From: Aplectana chamaeleonis
Taxonomy: Eukaryota; Nematoda; Chromadorea; Rhabditida; Cosmocercidae
Assembly (NCBI GenBank): GCA_029168955.1
Contig: JAPDOI010000040.1
Coordinates: forward strand, 1,116,001-1,180,000
Reading direction: 5' to 3'
Length of the DNA stretch: 64,000 nucleotides
Shown piece after piece: positions 1 to 9,854 of this stretch. The translations under genes were made by a program, and so were the position numbers. The notes below the pieces were generated by a model. That model had not been told where the DNA came from, ran no database searches, and was given only the letters and a program-made list of their open reading frames with translations. Positions within the stretch are counted from its first letter, which is position 1; each line of letters begins with the position of its first letter.

Positions 1-109
1 CCCGTCCATTCATCAGACCAAAATGATTGCGTGATATTACTAAATGGTGCCTTTGAGCTTCCCCGCTCATAGAGTTCGCGCAATCATTTTAGCCTGAAGA
101 ATGGACGGG
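1..109. mobile_element. Short foldback MITE
   Basis: The two ends are inverted copies of about 31 bp: the left arm starts CCCGTCCATTCATCAG and the right arm ends ATGGACGGG, with a matching AAAATGATTGCG block inside each. The intervening 45 bp has no reading frame. A related end (CCCGTCCATTCA) occurs near 32706. It is non-autonomous. The true left end may lie outside the window. Confidence 0.6.
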
Positions 110-329
110 GCTGCAACGGTAGATCACCCCGCACGAATCGAAACCCCATTTTACAGTAAGGCCGCCGACTCCGCACGGCCAGCCGCCTGGTCCATGCGTC
201 AGACTAAAATGAGAACGGAAACCATACATACTTTTCCTTTTGCAAAGATCTTGATTCCCTTTCCGGTGTGAGGCGCTTGTTTCTGTTCTTTGAGGAAATT
301 AGATGGGCGTTTTCTTTGTAGTTTCTCTC

Positions 330-604
330 TTGCCTTATTTGACTTAATCGGCTGGCTTCGGCCTGACGCGATCAGAACGAATCTTCGCCGAGGTGTGCCG
401 TCCTAGAAGTCAGCCGTGTCCATTTGTCACGGTCCTCAGCCACAATTTGAACACATTTCATCCAACTGTCACTATCCCATTTCCTGAACAGAAACATCGC
501 GCCTTATTTGCCTTTGCTTTCAAATCATAAAAAAATAGTGATTTCAAATCCTCTTTCACCACATCCGATCAAAACTTTCGCCTACGTCCAGGCTGCCGTT
601 ACCA
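330..604 (-). pseudogene. RTE retrotransposon copy 2, 3' end and C-terminal coding fragment
   Basis: On the minus strand this matches 39115-39390 of the intact element. It covers the last ~45 codons of the reverse transcriptase ORF, the conserved RTAHLGED segment after them, and the start of the 3' tail (GATTAAGTCAAA). Codons are readable but contain indels. It keeps a tryptophan codon (TGG) where copy 1 has TGA, so it reads on past the point where copy 1 stops. It is the 3' end of an old copy whose other pieces lie at 1488-1627 and 2467-3690, separated by later insertions. Confidence 0.8.
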
Positions 605-770
605 GGGGCGGCGTCCATGAACGCTGCGAGGAAGGTCAGGAAGCCGCTCCGCGTCCTATGCGCGCAGCGTTGACACACGGGACGGCCCCGAAGTGCATGG
701 CGTATAATGGCGTGTCGCTGACGTAAATGCACCATCTACAGCGAACTCTTTGCCAAGCCGCATTCTTTTG

Positions 771-847
771 TCATCCCAGTCGCTTTCTGGCACTTTTTTC
801 GTCATCCCGCGCATTTCAAAAATAGGAAGTAAAAGCGACTGGGATGA
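771..847. repeat. 16-bp perfect inverted repeat
   Basis: TCATCCCAGTCGCTTT at 771-786 is the exact reverse complement of 832-847. It lies in the interior of the 605-1487 element and could form a cruciform. No other function is visible. Confidence 0.7.
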
Positions 848-885
848 TAGAAAATGCACGCGTAGAGTTAGACAGGGAAAGAGCG

Positions 886-1367
886 TTAAAGGCACAGTCC
901 AACCTCAGGAGTAATTTTTGATATTATGGTCCGGTCGCAGCCTATAGGAACCCTGCCAAGCGCGGAATCTCAATTCACTCAAATAAGCGAGAAACAGGGA
1001 GGAAAAAGTCGGCCACGCCCACATGAAAGAAAAAATGGGTGACGCCCACCGACAAGCTTCTGATCTCAATATTAAAGAGAAGCGCGATTGGTTTTATTCA
1101 AAACCTATGTTTTTCCATTTGTTTTTGGTCTGGCTTCATAATGTGACCTGCATCAGAACTATGGCTGCGAATAACGAGAAAAAACAGGCTCGAGTCAACT
1201 CGTCCGCAAACTTCTCACCGTTCAAATTCAGAATTTTTGAGGGGACATAACTCTGTTCGTAGTGGGTTCTAAGCAATTCCAGAGACGCCATTGTGATCAC
1301 CGTGAAATGTCGTCCAAGATAAGCTGGTAAACGAAAATTCGGTTCTGAGGTTGGACTGTGCCTTTAA
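886..1367. mobile_element. TTAA-flanked MITE, subfamily 2
   Basis: Both ends read inward TTAAAGGCACAGTCCAACCT, and the termini are TTAA at 886-889 and 1364-1367. The TTAA targets suggest piggyBac-type mobilisation, though a TA duplication inside TTAA cannot be excluded. It sits inside the 605-1487 element, at the point where that element's right arm begins. Another left end of this subfamily is at 46922. No protein is encoded. Confidence 0.7.
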
Positions 1368-1487
1368 CGTCCGCGATACACTAATATACGCTATGCACTT
1401 CGGGGCCGTCCCGTAACTCGACGCTGAGCGCATAGAACGCGGAGCGGCTCCCTGACCTTCTTCGCAGCGTTCTTGCATGCCGCCCCA

Positions 1488-1627
1488 GAGCAGCCTTAGA
1501 GCATGTTGAACAACACGATCTGGAGATTCTTTTAGAATATGTCTTAACAAACGAATTCTATCTTCCGTTGCCGCCTGATATGGCGTTCGGAGATGTTGGC
1601 ACCTCCCTCGTGTCGAGCGTTGATGTA
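1488..1627 (-). pseudogene. RTE copy 2, C-terminal segment
   Basis: Minus-strand codons match intact RTE codons around 38975-39110 (pattern HQR-TRGRC-HL, then PDR-VQHALR). The frame is readable with substitutions. It is bounded by the insertion ending at 1487 and the one beginning at 1628. The junction with the second insertion lies at a TA. Confidence 0.8.
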
Positions 1628-2466
1628 CAATACCGCCCGCGACTTTGGGAAAAACGGCGTTTTCGGCGCTTTTTTCCGCCGCAAATCGCCGCTTTGTCAT
1701 AACTTCGTTCATTTCGCGGTTGCGCCTCAGCACGCTTTCGCAAGCACCCTTCACTTTGCGGACTGAACGGCAATGCGTAGTTAGATTATATCTTCAGACA
1801 GGGATGTGGGATCACCCAAGCGGTGGTATCACCCGGGCACCAAAGGCAAAAACCGCCCGGGTGATCCCACATCCCTGTCTGAGTATACTCGCAACCGCGC
1901 CGCAGCACGCTTTCGCAAGCACTTTGCACTTTGCGGACTGAACGGCAATGCGGAGTTGACCGGTATGTGAGACCAAATTATGGAGATGTCGAAAGTGAAA
2001 ATTAAGGTTTTTTTAGCCGTTTCCTCGCCCCTGCAGACAAAGTCATCGTCCTTCGCTCGGGCTCAAATTGCCCGCGATCTCAATTAAGCTCAGTGTAGAC
2101 TCTTCTAAAACAGAAAATACCTGTCTGAAGGCATTTCCCGCCTAGCGCCACCTCGGTGAATTTGGCTTTGAAAAACGTCCAGACCACTGACGTCATTTTC
2201 TCAGCTCAAAAAGGAACAATCGACCTGAGACTCAGCCTACAACTTTACTTTCTGATCCTTCTTCGAATGAACACTGTAAACTCTATATGCCTTGTTTGCA
2301 AAGTAAGACATGTGTGGGCTCAAAATAAAGAGCTCTCGATACCGATTCTAAATTTGCCCCTAGCAACCCAAACGGACCACTTTGAACGATGTTATGACAA
2401 AGCGGCGGTTTGCGGCGAAAAAAAGCGCCGAAAACGCCGTTTTTCCTAAAGTCGCGGGCGGTATTG
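1628..2466. mobile_element. 839-bp TIR element with TA target duplication
   Basis: Termini CAATACCGCCCGCGACTTT (left) and its reverse complement (right) begin arms of about 95 bp at least. TA flanks both sides (1626-1627 and 2467-2468). Removing the element and one TA restores the RTE sequence GATGTA-GCGTCGATTT seen intact near 38960-38975. The arms and part of the interior match the 4,670-bp element at 56302-60971, so this looks like an internally deleted relative. The TA target suggests Tc1/mariner-type mobilisation. No transposase is visible. Confidence 0.8.
1722..1957 (+). repeat. 60-bp direct duplication flanking a hairpin
   Basis: A block with GCACGCTTTCGCAAGCAC and GCGGACTGAACGGCAATGCG occurs at about 1722-1783 and again at 1897-1957. 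A hairpin with perfect 24-bp arms lies between them (1794-1817 and 1859-1882). The duplication is too long for an ordinary transposon target duplication, so it looks like a segmental duplication with the hairpin between the copies. Confidence 0.7.
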
Positions 2467-3690
2467 TAAGGCGTCGATTTCGTTGTAGAGATCTCTGTTG
2501 GGGCACATCCGCGGCCAGAAATATCCAAGCAAACGTGTCTGAATTTCTTCCTCTCCGTGCAATCCTACCTTTCCATCTGCGTCTTCGGTGCTGCCCACGT
2601 CTCCGATCCGTACATCATGATAGGGCGAATAGCGGATAAGTAGACGCCAACTTGACTTCCTTCGCGATGGGTGTGGAACACAAACACCTAGTTAGAGAAT
2701 TCATTGCAGATGTATGTAGTTTTCGCACATCGTTGTTGAATATTCGCTGCATAACTGTCATCGTTATTAAGCAAATAGCTCAAATAGCAGAAATCATCTG
2801 AGAGGTAAATGTGTTGTCAGACCACACAAAATCCCGTTGAAGGCCTCAGGGAGACTCAAATCTGTTTGCATTCTTTAGAACGAAGACTGAGTCCATAGGC
2901 TGCGGCACACTTCGAAACGAAATTCACAATTCCTTGCTGATTTGTGTTGTTTGCAGCGAATAACACGATGTCGTCGGCTTACCACAGTTCAACAAGGGAG
3001 CGCCGTGATGGTGTTAGTATCACGTCCACTAGAAACTGTTCTGCAACTCTACGCATGATGTCATCAACGGCGAAGTTGAATGGGAAAAGTCCTGCTACTG
3101 TTGTTTGCCTTTCTTCTGTTTTCACTTCGAAAGCTGAAGTGTACGAACTGCTGCTGTTGTTCCTTTGTTCATATCCTCGATAAGTCGAACATCCTTTTCC
3201 GAGACACTATTGGCTCGAAGAGCGTTGAGCAATAGATCACGATGTGGAGAGTCGAATTCGGCTTGAAAGTTCAAAAAAGCAAGCTGTAATGACTCCGAAT
3301 ACCGCTGCTACAATTCAGTGACTTTTCTCACGACGAACACTTTGTCGACGGTCGACCTCCCACGTCGAAAACCGGTTTGTTCCTCTCTGGTCGTTTCCTC
3401 ACGAAGTTTGACGACTCGCTCGAGAATGATACGTTTCAAAACCTATGGCACGCTATAGAGAGATCTCCTTGTAGTTCTTGCGGACCATGACGAATAACTT
3501 CTTGTGAAGAGGTATGATGATCGCATGTCTCCACGAATTGGGTATTCTTTCGCTCATCCATATGACACGGATGGTGTTGGTCATTTCACGAATCCCAGAC
3601 GGAGGAAGAGCTTTCAGCATTTCAGCAGCGATGTTGTCATCTCTGAGGACAGGAGAACATTTTTCATTTTGCCACTATACTGTCGTAACA
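2467..3690 (-). pseudogene. RTE copy 2, reverse transcriptase region, decayed
   Basis: Minus-strand sequence collinear with 37900-38965 of the intact RTE, running from the region after the reverse transcriptase palm back to its start. Stops and small indels break the frame. It keeps about 145 bp between the palm and the KATSAF-type segment that the intact ORF lacks; that stretch encodes a recognisable IQQRCAK motif (about 2720-2770). Similarity fades near 3690, so the copy is 5'-truncated, as is usual for target-primed insertion. Confidence 0.8.
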
Positions 3691-5225
3691 ACGTGTAGGC
3701 TTTCCTCGGTATAAATTTCGTTAAAGGTGTCGTATTCAAAGAAAACCATATAATATTTTATCCTATTTTTGAATAACTTGGTCTCTTTAGTGAACGAAAA
3801 TGTCGAAAGAGTCTCCCTTCAGGTAGCTAGTCCGCTACAGGCAGTATCTTGAGGTAATTAGTTCTGTATATAAGGCTATCTGTTAGTCTCTAGCATTGGC
3901 TCATTTCTCTCCGTTTGTGTCGATCTCAGGGCCAGTAGCAATCCCCTCGGGAGGTGGCAGCTACCGGCTGTCACTGCGTGGTGACAGTGTCAATCAGTGA
4001 TTGGCTATCGATGTGAACACGCCGGCATAGAATTGCACAGGCGGCGCCCAAGTTAATGACCGTTATAGTCAGCCACCTGGCAGCAGTGAGCGTTCTTTTG
4101 CGAGGTGGCTGACTGCAAGAAACGGGTGGTGACTTCGCTCACCGCCGCAAAGGAAAGAGAAATAGCGCGCGATGCGAAGAGAATTTTGGTCGATACCGCG
4201 GACGTGGGGTCGTGCACGTCCAATGGTAGCGACTTTTTGAGTAAAGAGCGCCCCGAGAGAAGGCAGTGGAGCGCTTGCGAACCGACCAGTCCGCTGTCCA
4301 CTTATCACCCCATCACCGCAGAGCGGCCATTCTCGCTGTTTAGGGGGCCAAGGAATAATTGCACCTGCCGGCTGGCAGCCATCCTGCTCAGCTGCCAGCT
4401 GAAAGGAAAGACAGGCAAAACGTTCGAAGGTTCAATTGATGATTCGAAGATTCCTGGCAAAGATTGGTGAGAGATTCACTTCGAATGGAACGCAGCTGTC
4501 ATCAAGGAGCCTCCTTTATAGACTTCACATGCTTTACTACAATTCTGAGCTAAATTTGAATTTCCTAGAAGTTGTTTTGGCCATATTCGACCAATTCTGG
4601 ATTTTTTTAAATAGTCGCTCACTGCAGGTAGAAACAGATTCGCCAAGATAGCCATCTAAAAGTGATGGCTGCGAAATTGTTTCGTTCTCGAGAAAAAGCA
4701 TAAAATTTACGTGATCCGCGTGTTCTAGTTACTAAACTCTGTATAATTGTTCATCTGAGTGCGGCTATTGTCTTTTACTTCTCTAGGAACAATTTCACTA
4801 CTTTCTATGTGGACTGGGAAGCATGAAACAGACTGAGGAAAAATTAGTCCATAATTTAAAAAAAAATCCTCTCTGAACTCTTTGGTTTACCTTGCGAAGG
4901 AAAACACAAGGTTGCAATGAAATTGCAACCTTGTGTTATCCAAAATAAAATTTCAAAGTATTGCGTATCGTGATATCGGTGATAAATGGCCATCTAACAA
5001 AATAATCTCAAAATCGCTTTCTAAACCTAAAATTCTGTCGGTTCGATGATTTTCGTGGAAGACTCTAGAATCCCATCATTCAATGCTGAAGAATTGTTAT
5101 ACCTGAAAGGTACACATGGGCACGTTCTCGAAACCCGTATTTACGACCACTACCTCGATCAAAGTTGCAATGGATACGAAGAACTGTGGAGGGAGTGTAT
5201 ATAGGAAAACATGAAACGTCCACTC
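3691..5225. other. No recognised gene
   Basis: Mixed-composition DNA. A 121-codon plus-strand frame at 4105-4470 has no motif I recognise and is within chance length. A small IR (CAGCCACCT/AGGTGGCTG) lies at 4070-4118. The block near 3930 contains GGGCCAGTAGCAATCCCC, which recurs inverted at about 5436-5452 beside the SINE-like unit. A perfect 16-bp hairpin lies at 4903-4937. Confidence 0.5.
4903..4937. repeat. Perfect 16-bp hairpin
   Basis: Arms 4903-4918 and 4922-4937 (AACACAAGGTTGCAAT and its exact complement) are separated by GAA. There is no T-run after it, so nothing points to a terminator. It may be the core of a very small foldback element. Confidence 0.7.
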
Positions 5226-5230
5226 ATATG

Positions 5231-5690
5231 TGTACGTGTGGCCTAGTGGTCTAAGGCGCTGTAATGGGCGTCCGTCGCCTAGGCTCGTGCTGTGTCGGTT
5301 CAAACGCTCCTCCAATTGAGAGTTTTGCATTCAACACCACCCTTCGAGATGTATCTCGTTCCAGGGTGTCAACCATAGGAGGCATATAGGCGTCACCAAC
5401 CTCAGGTTGGCTGCCTATTTAAAGTCACCACAATCGGGGATTGCTACTGGCCCAGGGTAATATGTTGAGCGTCGCGGCTCACAGTCCAAAGTTGGTCTAC
5501 TTTTCTGTTGCACATGTTGCTTGGTGGGTGGTCAGGTCACCTATTCAGTGATACTCTGTGCAATGAATTAGCTCTTGATCGAGCAGTTTCCTAAATGTTT
5601 TCAATTTCTTGGCTTCGAAGAAGGCGACAACGCCGAAACGTTAGCAAAATAAACTAGACTATACTCGGCTGGCAAACTTCAGATGACTTT
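5231..5690 (+). repeat. tRNA-related SINE-like element
   Basis: The segment at 5238-5300 carries an A-box-like TGGCCTAGTGG and, about 50 bp later, a B-box-like GGTTCAAAC. These are the two internal RNA polymerase III promoter parts of a tRNA. No clean cloverleaf or acceptor stem closes, so it is not a functional tRNA. About 350 bp downstream, AAGGCGACAACGCCGAAACGTTAGC-type sequence (5622-5646) resembles the conserved 3' tail of many LINE and SINE families. The layout (tRNA head, unrelated body, LINE-like tail) fits a SINE. Ends are approximate. Confidence 0.5.
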
Positions 5691-5778
5691 GTGCAATTAT
5701 ATCGACCCATTTCTAAACTTTACAATCGTTGTGGAAGCCGAATCCCGGTCCGTAGTCGCGAAGTACGGCTGGTGCATC

Positions 5779-5861
5779 ATGCGACACGTAATAATCCTGC
5801 TGGGAGAAGGGTGAATCGTTCCGAGACCAAGTGGTCCCAGCACGATTATCACGTGTCGCAT
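5779..5861. repeat. Foldback with 27-bp arms
   Basis: ATGCGACACGTAATAATCCT-type left arm (5779-5805) and its near-exact complement at 5835-5861, with a 29-bp spacer. Probably a small MITE. Confidence 0.6.
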
Positions 5862-6149
5862 AATTAAGCAGGCGTCATCCCCAAATGCAGACCGGATTTT
5901 TGAATGACAGCAAATAGGTGCAAATAGTTCTAAAAAAATAAGATGGTACTAATGAACAATCATAATTATTGGTACGCCACCCGCAAAAGGGTTGTCCAGC
6001 GCTACCATAAACCATACCATCGGTGGTTTTAGAAAATACTTCTATGAGATACAATTTCACAGGAAATTTTAGATTCTCCACCGCGCCAAAGCGATAGAGC
6101 TACCCCTGATGATTATCACGCCCAATGGAACTCCTTCCTTCAGTTCGCT

Positions 6150-6270
6150 TGAAACGACGTTGATACTCTGCGTTCCCCATTGAAGGTTGACGCAAACTCG
6201 GTGTCCCTATTTTATAGCATATGGCACCAAGTTTCCGTTATATCTATAGGATCCATGCCGACTGTAAATA
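6150..6270. mobile_element. Hairpin MITE, GATCCATGCCGAC family, diverged copy
   Basis: It shares CGCAAACTCGGTG, CATATGGCACCAAG and GGATCCATGCCGAC with better copies at 16708-16855 and 50891-51039. The family is an imperfect palindrome of about 150 bp centred on a CATATGGC block. This copy is diverged at its left end. Confidence 0.6.
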
Positions 6271-7277
6271 CTTGTGCTAGGTCACATTTCTCTCTGACAC
6301 TAACTATCCTCGCGTAGCCATGCTGTGAGTTGGGAATCAAGCTCGGCATTCTTGTTTTGAACTCTGCAGTTCACACCCTGAGAAGCAACGAATTTTATCG
6401 TAATAATCTTCATTGAAGACTATCGTCTTCAAATGATAAAAAATCAATGATTTCTGCGTCGTTGAATTCTGAACCGTTCCATAGCGACCAAGAATTGCCA
6501 TCCCATTAAAGCGTTGACCCTCAGCGTTAGAGCAGAGGAACGGTATACAGCTTCAGGGTTTCACACGGCTCACTCTTGTTTAACCACGATGACAAATCTT
6601 AACACTGTGATAAGTATCACACCGTAGCTTGATATGTTGGTTATCAACGCGTGGCTTATTATGATGAACATGTTCACTTGGATTGATCACTTCCATTATT
6701 CAGCATCTAGCAAAAGGTGCTACTCGATTGCGAAATTGCGTCGCACGATTGTTATCAAGCGCTACTCACTCCCCAAGACTCTGGGCAGGCTCCAAACAAA
6801 GCGATTCTTACTTTCGCTACTCATTCGCGGAAAACTTTTCCTGTTGAGAGCTATGCACTCTCCACAAAGCGCGCTCGCTCCAAACGATGCGCTATCCCGA
6901 CCTCAATGAAGCGGCGCACGCTTCCCATCTTACGCTGATGATCCCCTTCAAAAACTGCGCACGTTCTGAAAGGAACGCTACTTTGCAAAAAGCGGACACG
7001 CACTCGACGGAGCATTGCTTATTTTCCACGACGCTGCACTCACTGCTCGTTGAGAGCTTTCCACTTCTTATGGTTCGGTGCACGCTTCCATGAAACGGCA
7101 CACAATATCATGAAGCGCTTCATACGTGACGACGCGACGAATTTCAATTTCGGGGACGCACAAATTGGTGAAAATTATCCGAATTCTTCAATGTGGAGAA
7201 ATTACCATGATTGGTAAACTTTTCTATCATACAAATTCGACTCGATTCAACTTCGACACAATCAAAATTAATGCTGC
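6271..7277. other. No recognised gene
   Basis: No protein or RNA family recognised. From 6700 to 7110 there is weak internal repetition of GTTGAGAGCT, GCACGCTTCC and CGGCACAC blocks, suggesting a degraded tandem repeat. Confidence 0.4.
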
Positions 7278-7280
7278 TTA

Positions 7281-7599
7281 GGCGCTATTCATACTCCTCA
7301 ACGCCGGCGCGTGACGCGCAGGGGTGACGTTGGAGTATGAATGGCCGGACGACTCGCACCTGACGCCCGCTCCGCTGTAGCTTATTAATACATCACCAAT
7401 TTCTTTTCGTTTCATAATAGTTGGTTCCAGTACTACCCTTTGCTACCAGGATGGTTAACGCGTGCACAGACTTCGCCTGTTTGAAAAGTTAAGGTCCACT
7501 TTTTTCTGCTCCGCCATGGCGTCTCCGTTGGAGGATTCATAGTCTCCGCAAGGGCGTGCCGCGCGTAACGCACTGGCTTTGAGGAGTATGAATAGCGCC
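7281..7599. mobile_element. PIF/Harbinger-like MITE, TTA target duplication
   Basis: Terminal inverted repeats GGCGCTATTCATACTCCTCA are flanked on both sides by TTA (7278-7280 and 7600-7602). A 3-bp TTA/TAA duplication with termini starting GGC fits PIF/Harbinger-type elements. The 319-bp interior is non-coding. A related element is at 47514-47811. Confidence 0.7.
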
Positions 7600-7627
7600 T
7601 TACAACGACTCGTCGGGACCATAGCTT

Positions 7628-9432
7628 CGTTGGGTGTAGATATTCCACCAACCTTCACCTCTGGGCAGGTGAAGGGGGAACTTTCACCATCGGGAAAACC
7701 GGTGACAACCGGTGAAACGCCCCGAAAAAGAATGAAAGTGACCCAACACTCATGCAAGTCATTTTCAAGATTGGGCGGGTGTCACTGCCGGTTTTTCGTT
7801 CATAACTTTTTTGTGCTCAGAGATAGACCTTTAAGGAAAGCTGTTTTCAGAATTTTCATAAAAATTTGCATCGAATAGCGTTTTCAGTTTTGAAAAATAC
7901 GTTCCCCTTCTTTCAGCCGATTACAGTTTATAAAGTGCGTTTTTTTTCGCCTGAAATTATCGGTTTCTCGTCCATAATTTTTTGTGCTTGGAGATAGACC
8001 TTTGGTGAAGGCTGTTTTCGGAGTTTCGATGAAATTCTGCGTCGACTAGTGTTTCCAGAGTGAAAAAATATTTTTTCGATCCTTCAGCCTAATTCATTTT
8101 ACGAAACACCGGTTTTTCACCTATAACTCTTCAACCGTTGGAGATAGGGTTCTGGTGCCACCCAGTGGAGCCGAGCCCCGTTGTTGGCTCTCTCATTCAA
8201 ACCATAGAGACGAGAGCACACTATGGAGATAACTATGGAGCTCGGCTCTACCGACCTGGCTGGCTAATGGAGAATTCGACGTAGAATTTTACGTAGCTTT
8301 CCAAAACAGCCTTACCAAAGATCTATCTCTAAGCAGAAAAAAATTTTTGGGCGAAAAACTGATAATTTCAGGCGAAAAAAATGCACTTTATGAACTGAAA
8401 TCGGCTGAAAGAAGGGGAACGCATTTTTTGAAACTGAAAACGCTATTTGATGCCGAATTTCATGGGAATTCCGAAAACAACCTCACCGAAGAAATATGCT
8501 CTACGATAAAAAAGTTATGCACAAAAAACTGATTGCTTTTGGTGAAAGAAACGTTATTTCATAAATTGAAATCGGCTGAGAGATCGGAAAGGTATTTTTC
8601 TCAAATTGAAAATATTATTCGACACCAAATTTCATGAAGCTTTTGGAAACAGCATCGTTCAAAGATCTATTTTAAAGGGCAAAAATGTTATGAGCGAAGA
8701 ACAAGTAGTTTTTCAAAAATCGCTTGGAAAAATTTTCCGAAAAATTTTGCCTTCAAGACAGCTCAAAGGAAATTTTTCATGACCTAGGCAGATCATTTCA
8801 TTAAAGGCACTGTTAGCGATAAACTTCATCCTCGAATTTTTCATGACAAACGCTTCTCGTGGCTCTCAGAAGCAGAACAGCGTCAAAAAAATGGGACGAA
8901 AAGCTACCTAGGAGCCGCAAAACGGCTAAGAAAAGTGGGCAAACCCCGCCGCTGTGGGCAAGTCCCGCTTCTTCCCGCCCCTCGACGTGAACAAACGAAC
9001 ACTCGAAATCGTGAGTTGAGCGATGGTTTCCGATCAGAAGCCCCGTTCTTCCCTTCATTCTCAACTTCTCTCTTTACTCAGGATAGCTCGCATACATTGG
9101 CTGTAAAAGACGGAAGTTACAAGTCTCGGACAACTCGTCCACCATTTTCCCTAGCTCAATTTTTGAGGGACCATAACTGCATTTCCAGAAGATCTTGAAC
9201 GGTTCCAGAAGCATCATTGGAATCAGAATGGGACCGGTTTCAAGATAGGCGTAGAAACAGAAAAGCGATTTTTATCGCGAACAGTGGCTTTAAGAATAGT
9301 GAATTTCTAAAGGAGGTCATCTAACGAAAAAATGTTTCGAAATTAATGATTAGAAGTAGAAATATATTGAATGCAAGAAAAAGAGGATTAAGAAAACGTC
9401 AAATTTTGAGGTTAAAAGTCTATAGGGACTAA
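7628..9432. mobile_element. K-family palindromic element, copy 1, carrying a nested MITE
   Basis: Large imperfect foldback starting CGTTGGGTG. The interior repeats, in both orientations, a ~165-bp module with AAAAAGTTATGGACGAAAAA, GAAATCGGCTGAAAG, GGGGAACG and GAAAACGCTATT-type blocks. A central segment near 8160-8270 carries GGAGCCGAG and GACCTGGCTGGC. The right end is truncated compared with the copies at 11052 and 52618. A TTAA MITE occupies 8801-9293. No transposase frame is present. Confidence 0.7.
8801..9293 (+). mobile_element. TTAA-flanked MITE, subfamily 1, copy A (nested)
   Basis: Both ends read TTAAAGsCACTGTTnGCGAT inward, with TTAA at 8801-8804 and 9290-9293. Removing the element leaves TTTCATTAAGAATAG, matching the unoccupied TTTCATTAGGAATAC of the K element at 52818-52830 (reverse complement). 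The arrangement is a clear insertion. It is nearly identical to copy D at 27350-27842, in opposite orientation, which suggests recent spread. Confidence 0.85.
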
Positions 9433-9464
9433 TGTGGATCGAGCCGTATGGCTTACAACATAAT

Positions 9465-9783
9465 GCCTACGCATTTTGGAGTGTTAAAAACGACCCACAA
9501 TGTCGTTACATGAGTTAGAAGTTGGCCCCGCCCTGTATTTTCACGCCCCCTGTATTTGCCATTTTCCTCCAACGCAGGGTTGCTGGACCATCTTCGCCGT
9601 CAGTGACGTGTGTGGTTCACTTGTTAGGCAATCTACCAACAGTACCAACGGTGAATATGACCCAGCAACCTTGCGTTGCACGAAAAGGGCAAATACAGGG
9701 GGCGTGAAAATACAGGGCGGGGCCAACTTCTAACTCATGTAGCGGCATTGTGGGTCGTTTTTGACACTTCAAAATGCGTAGGC
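9465..9783. mobile_element. 319-bp foldback element
   Basis: Arms of about 125 bp (9465-9590 and 9657-9783) are near-perfect inverted copies. Blocks include GCCTACGCATTTTG, ACGACCCACAATG and TTGGCCCCGCCCTGTATTTT. The central spacer is about 65 bp. The frames in it are mirror images of one another and are artefacts of the palindrome. Low arm divergence suggests a young element or gene conversion between the arms. Confidence 0.8.
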
Positions 9784-9854
9784 GTTGCAATCTGGGCTAT
9801 ACCATTCTATTTCCGTAGTTATCACAATCACGTTTACGAGCGTGTATGCTGCCT

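Larger units (their letters stand above)
605..1487. mobile_element. IR element (TIR starts GGCGGC) inserted in RTE copy 2
   Basis: Arms of about 110-125 bp at 605-730 and 1367-1487 are inverted copies. Shared blocks include GAACGCTGCGA, GAAGGTCAGG, GCCGCTCCGCGT and GACGGCCCCGAAGTGCAT. CCAG flanks both ends and may be a 4-bp target duplication. The flanks join to give continuous RTE sequence (39110-39124 of the intact copy), showing an insertion. The interior is occupied by a second, TTAA-flanked element. No transposase is visible. Confidence 0.7.

Noticed and set aside
4105..4470. 121-codon frame beginning in a small hairpin
   Set aside because: No recognisable motif and within chance length for the window.
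4903..4937. Bacterial-type terminator
   Set aside because: Perfect hairpin but no T-run and no upstream gene; context is eukaryotic.
5231..5310. Functional tRNA gene
   Set aside because: A and B boxes are present, but acceptor and anticodon stems do not close.
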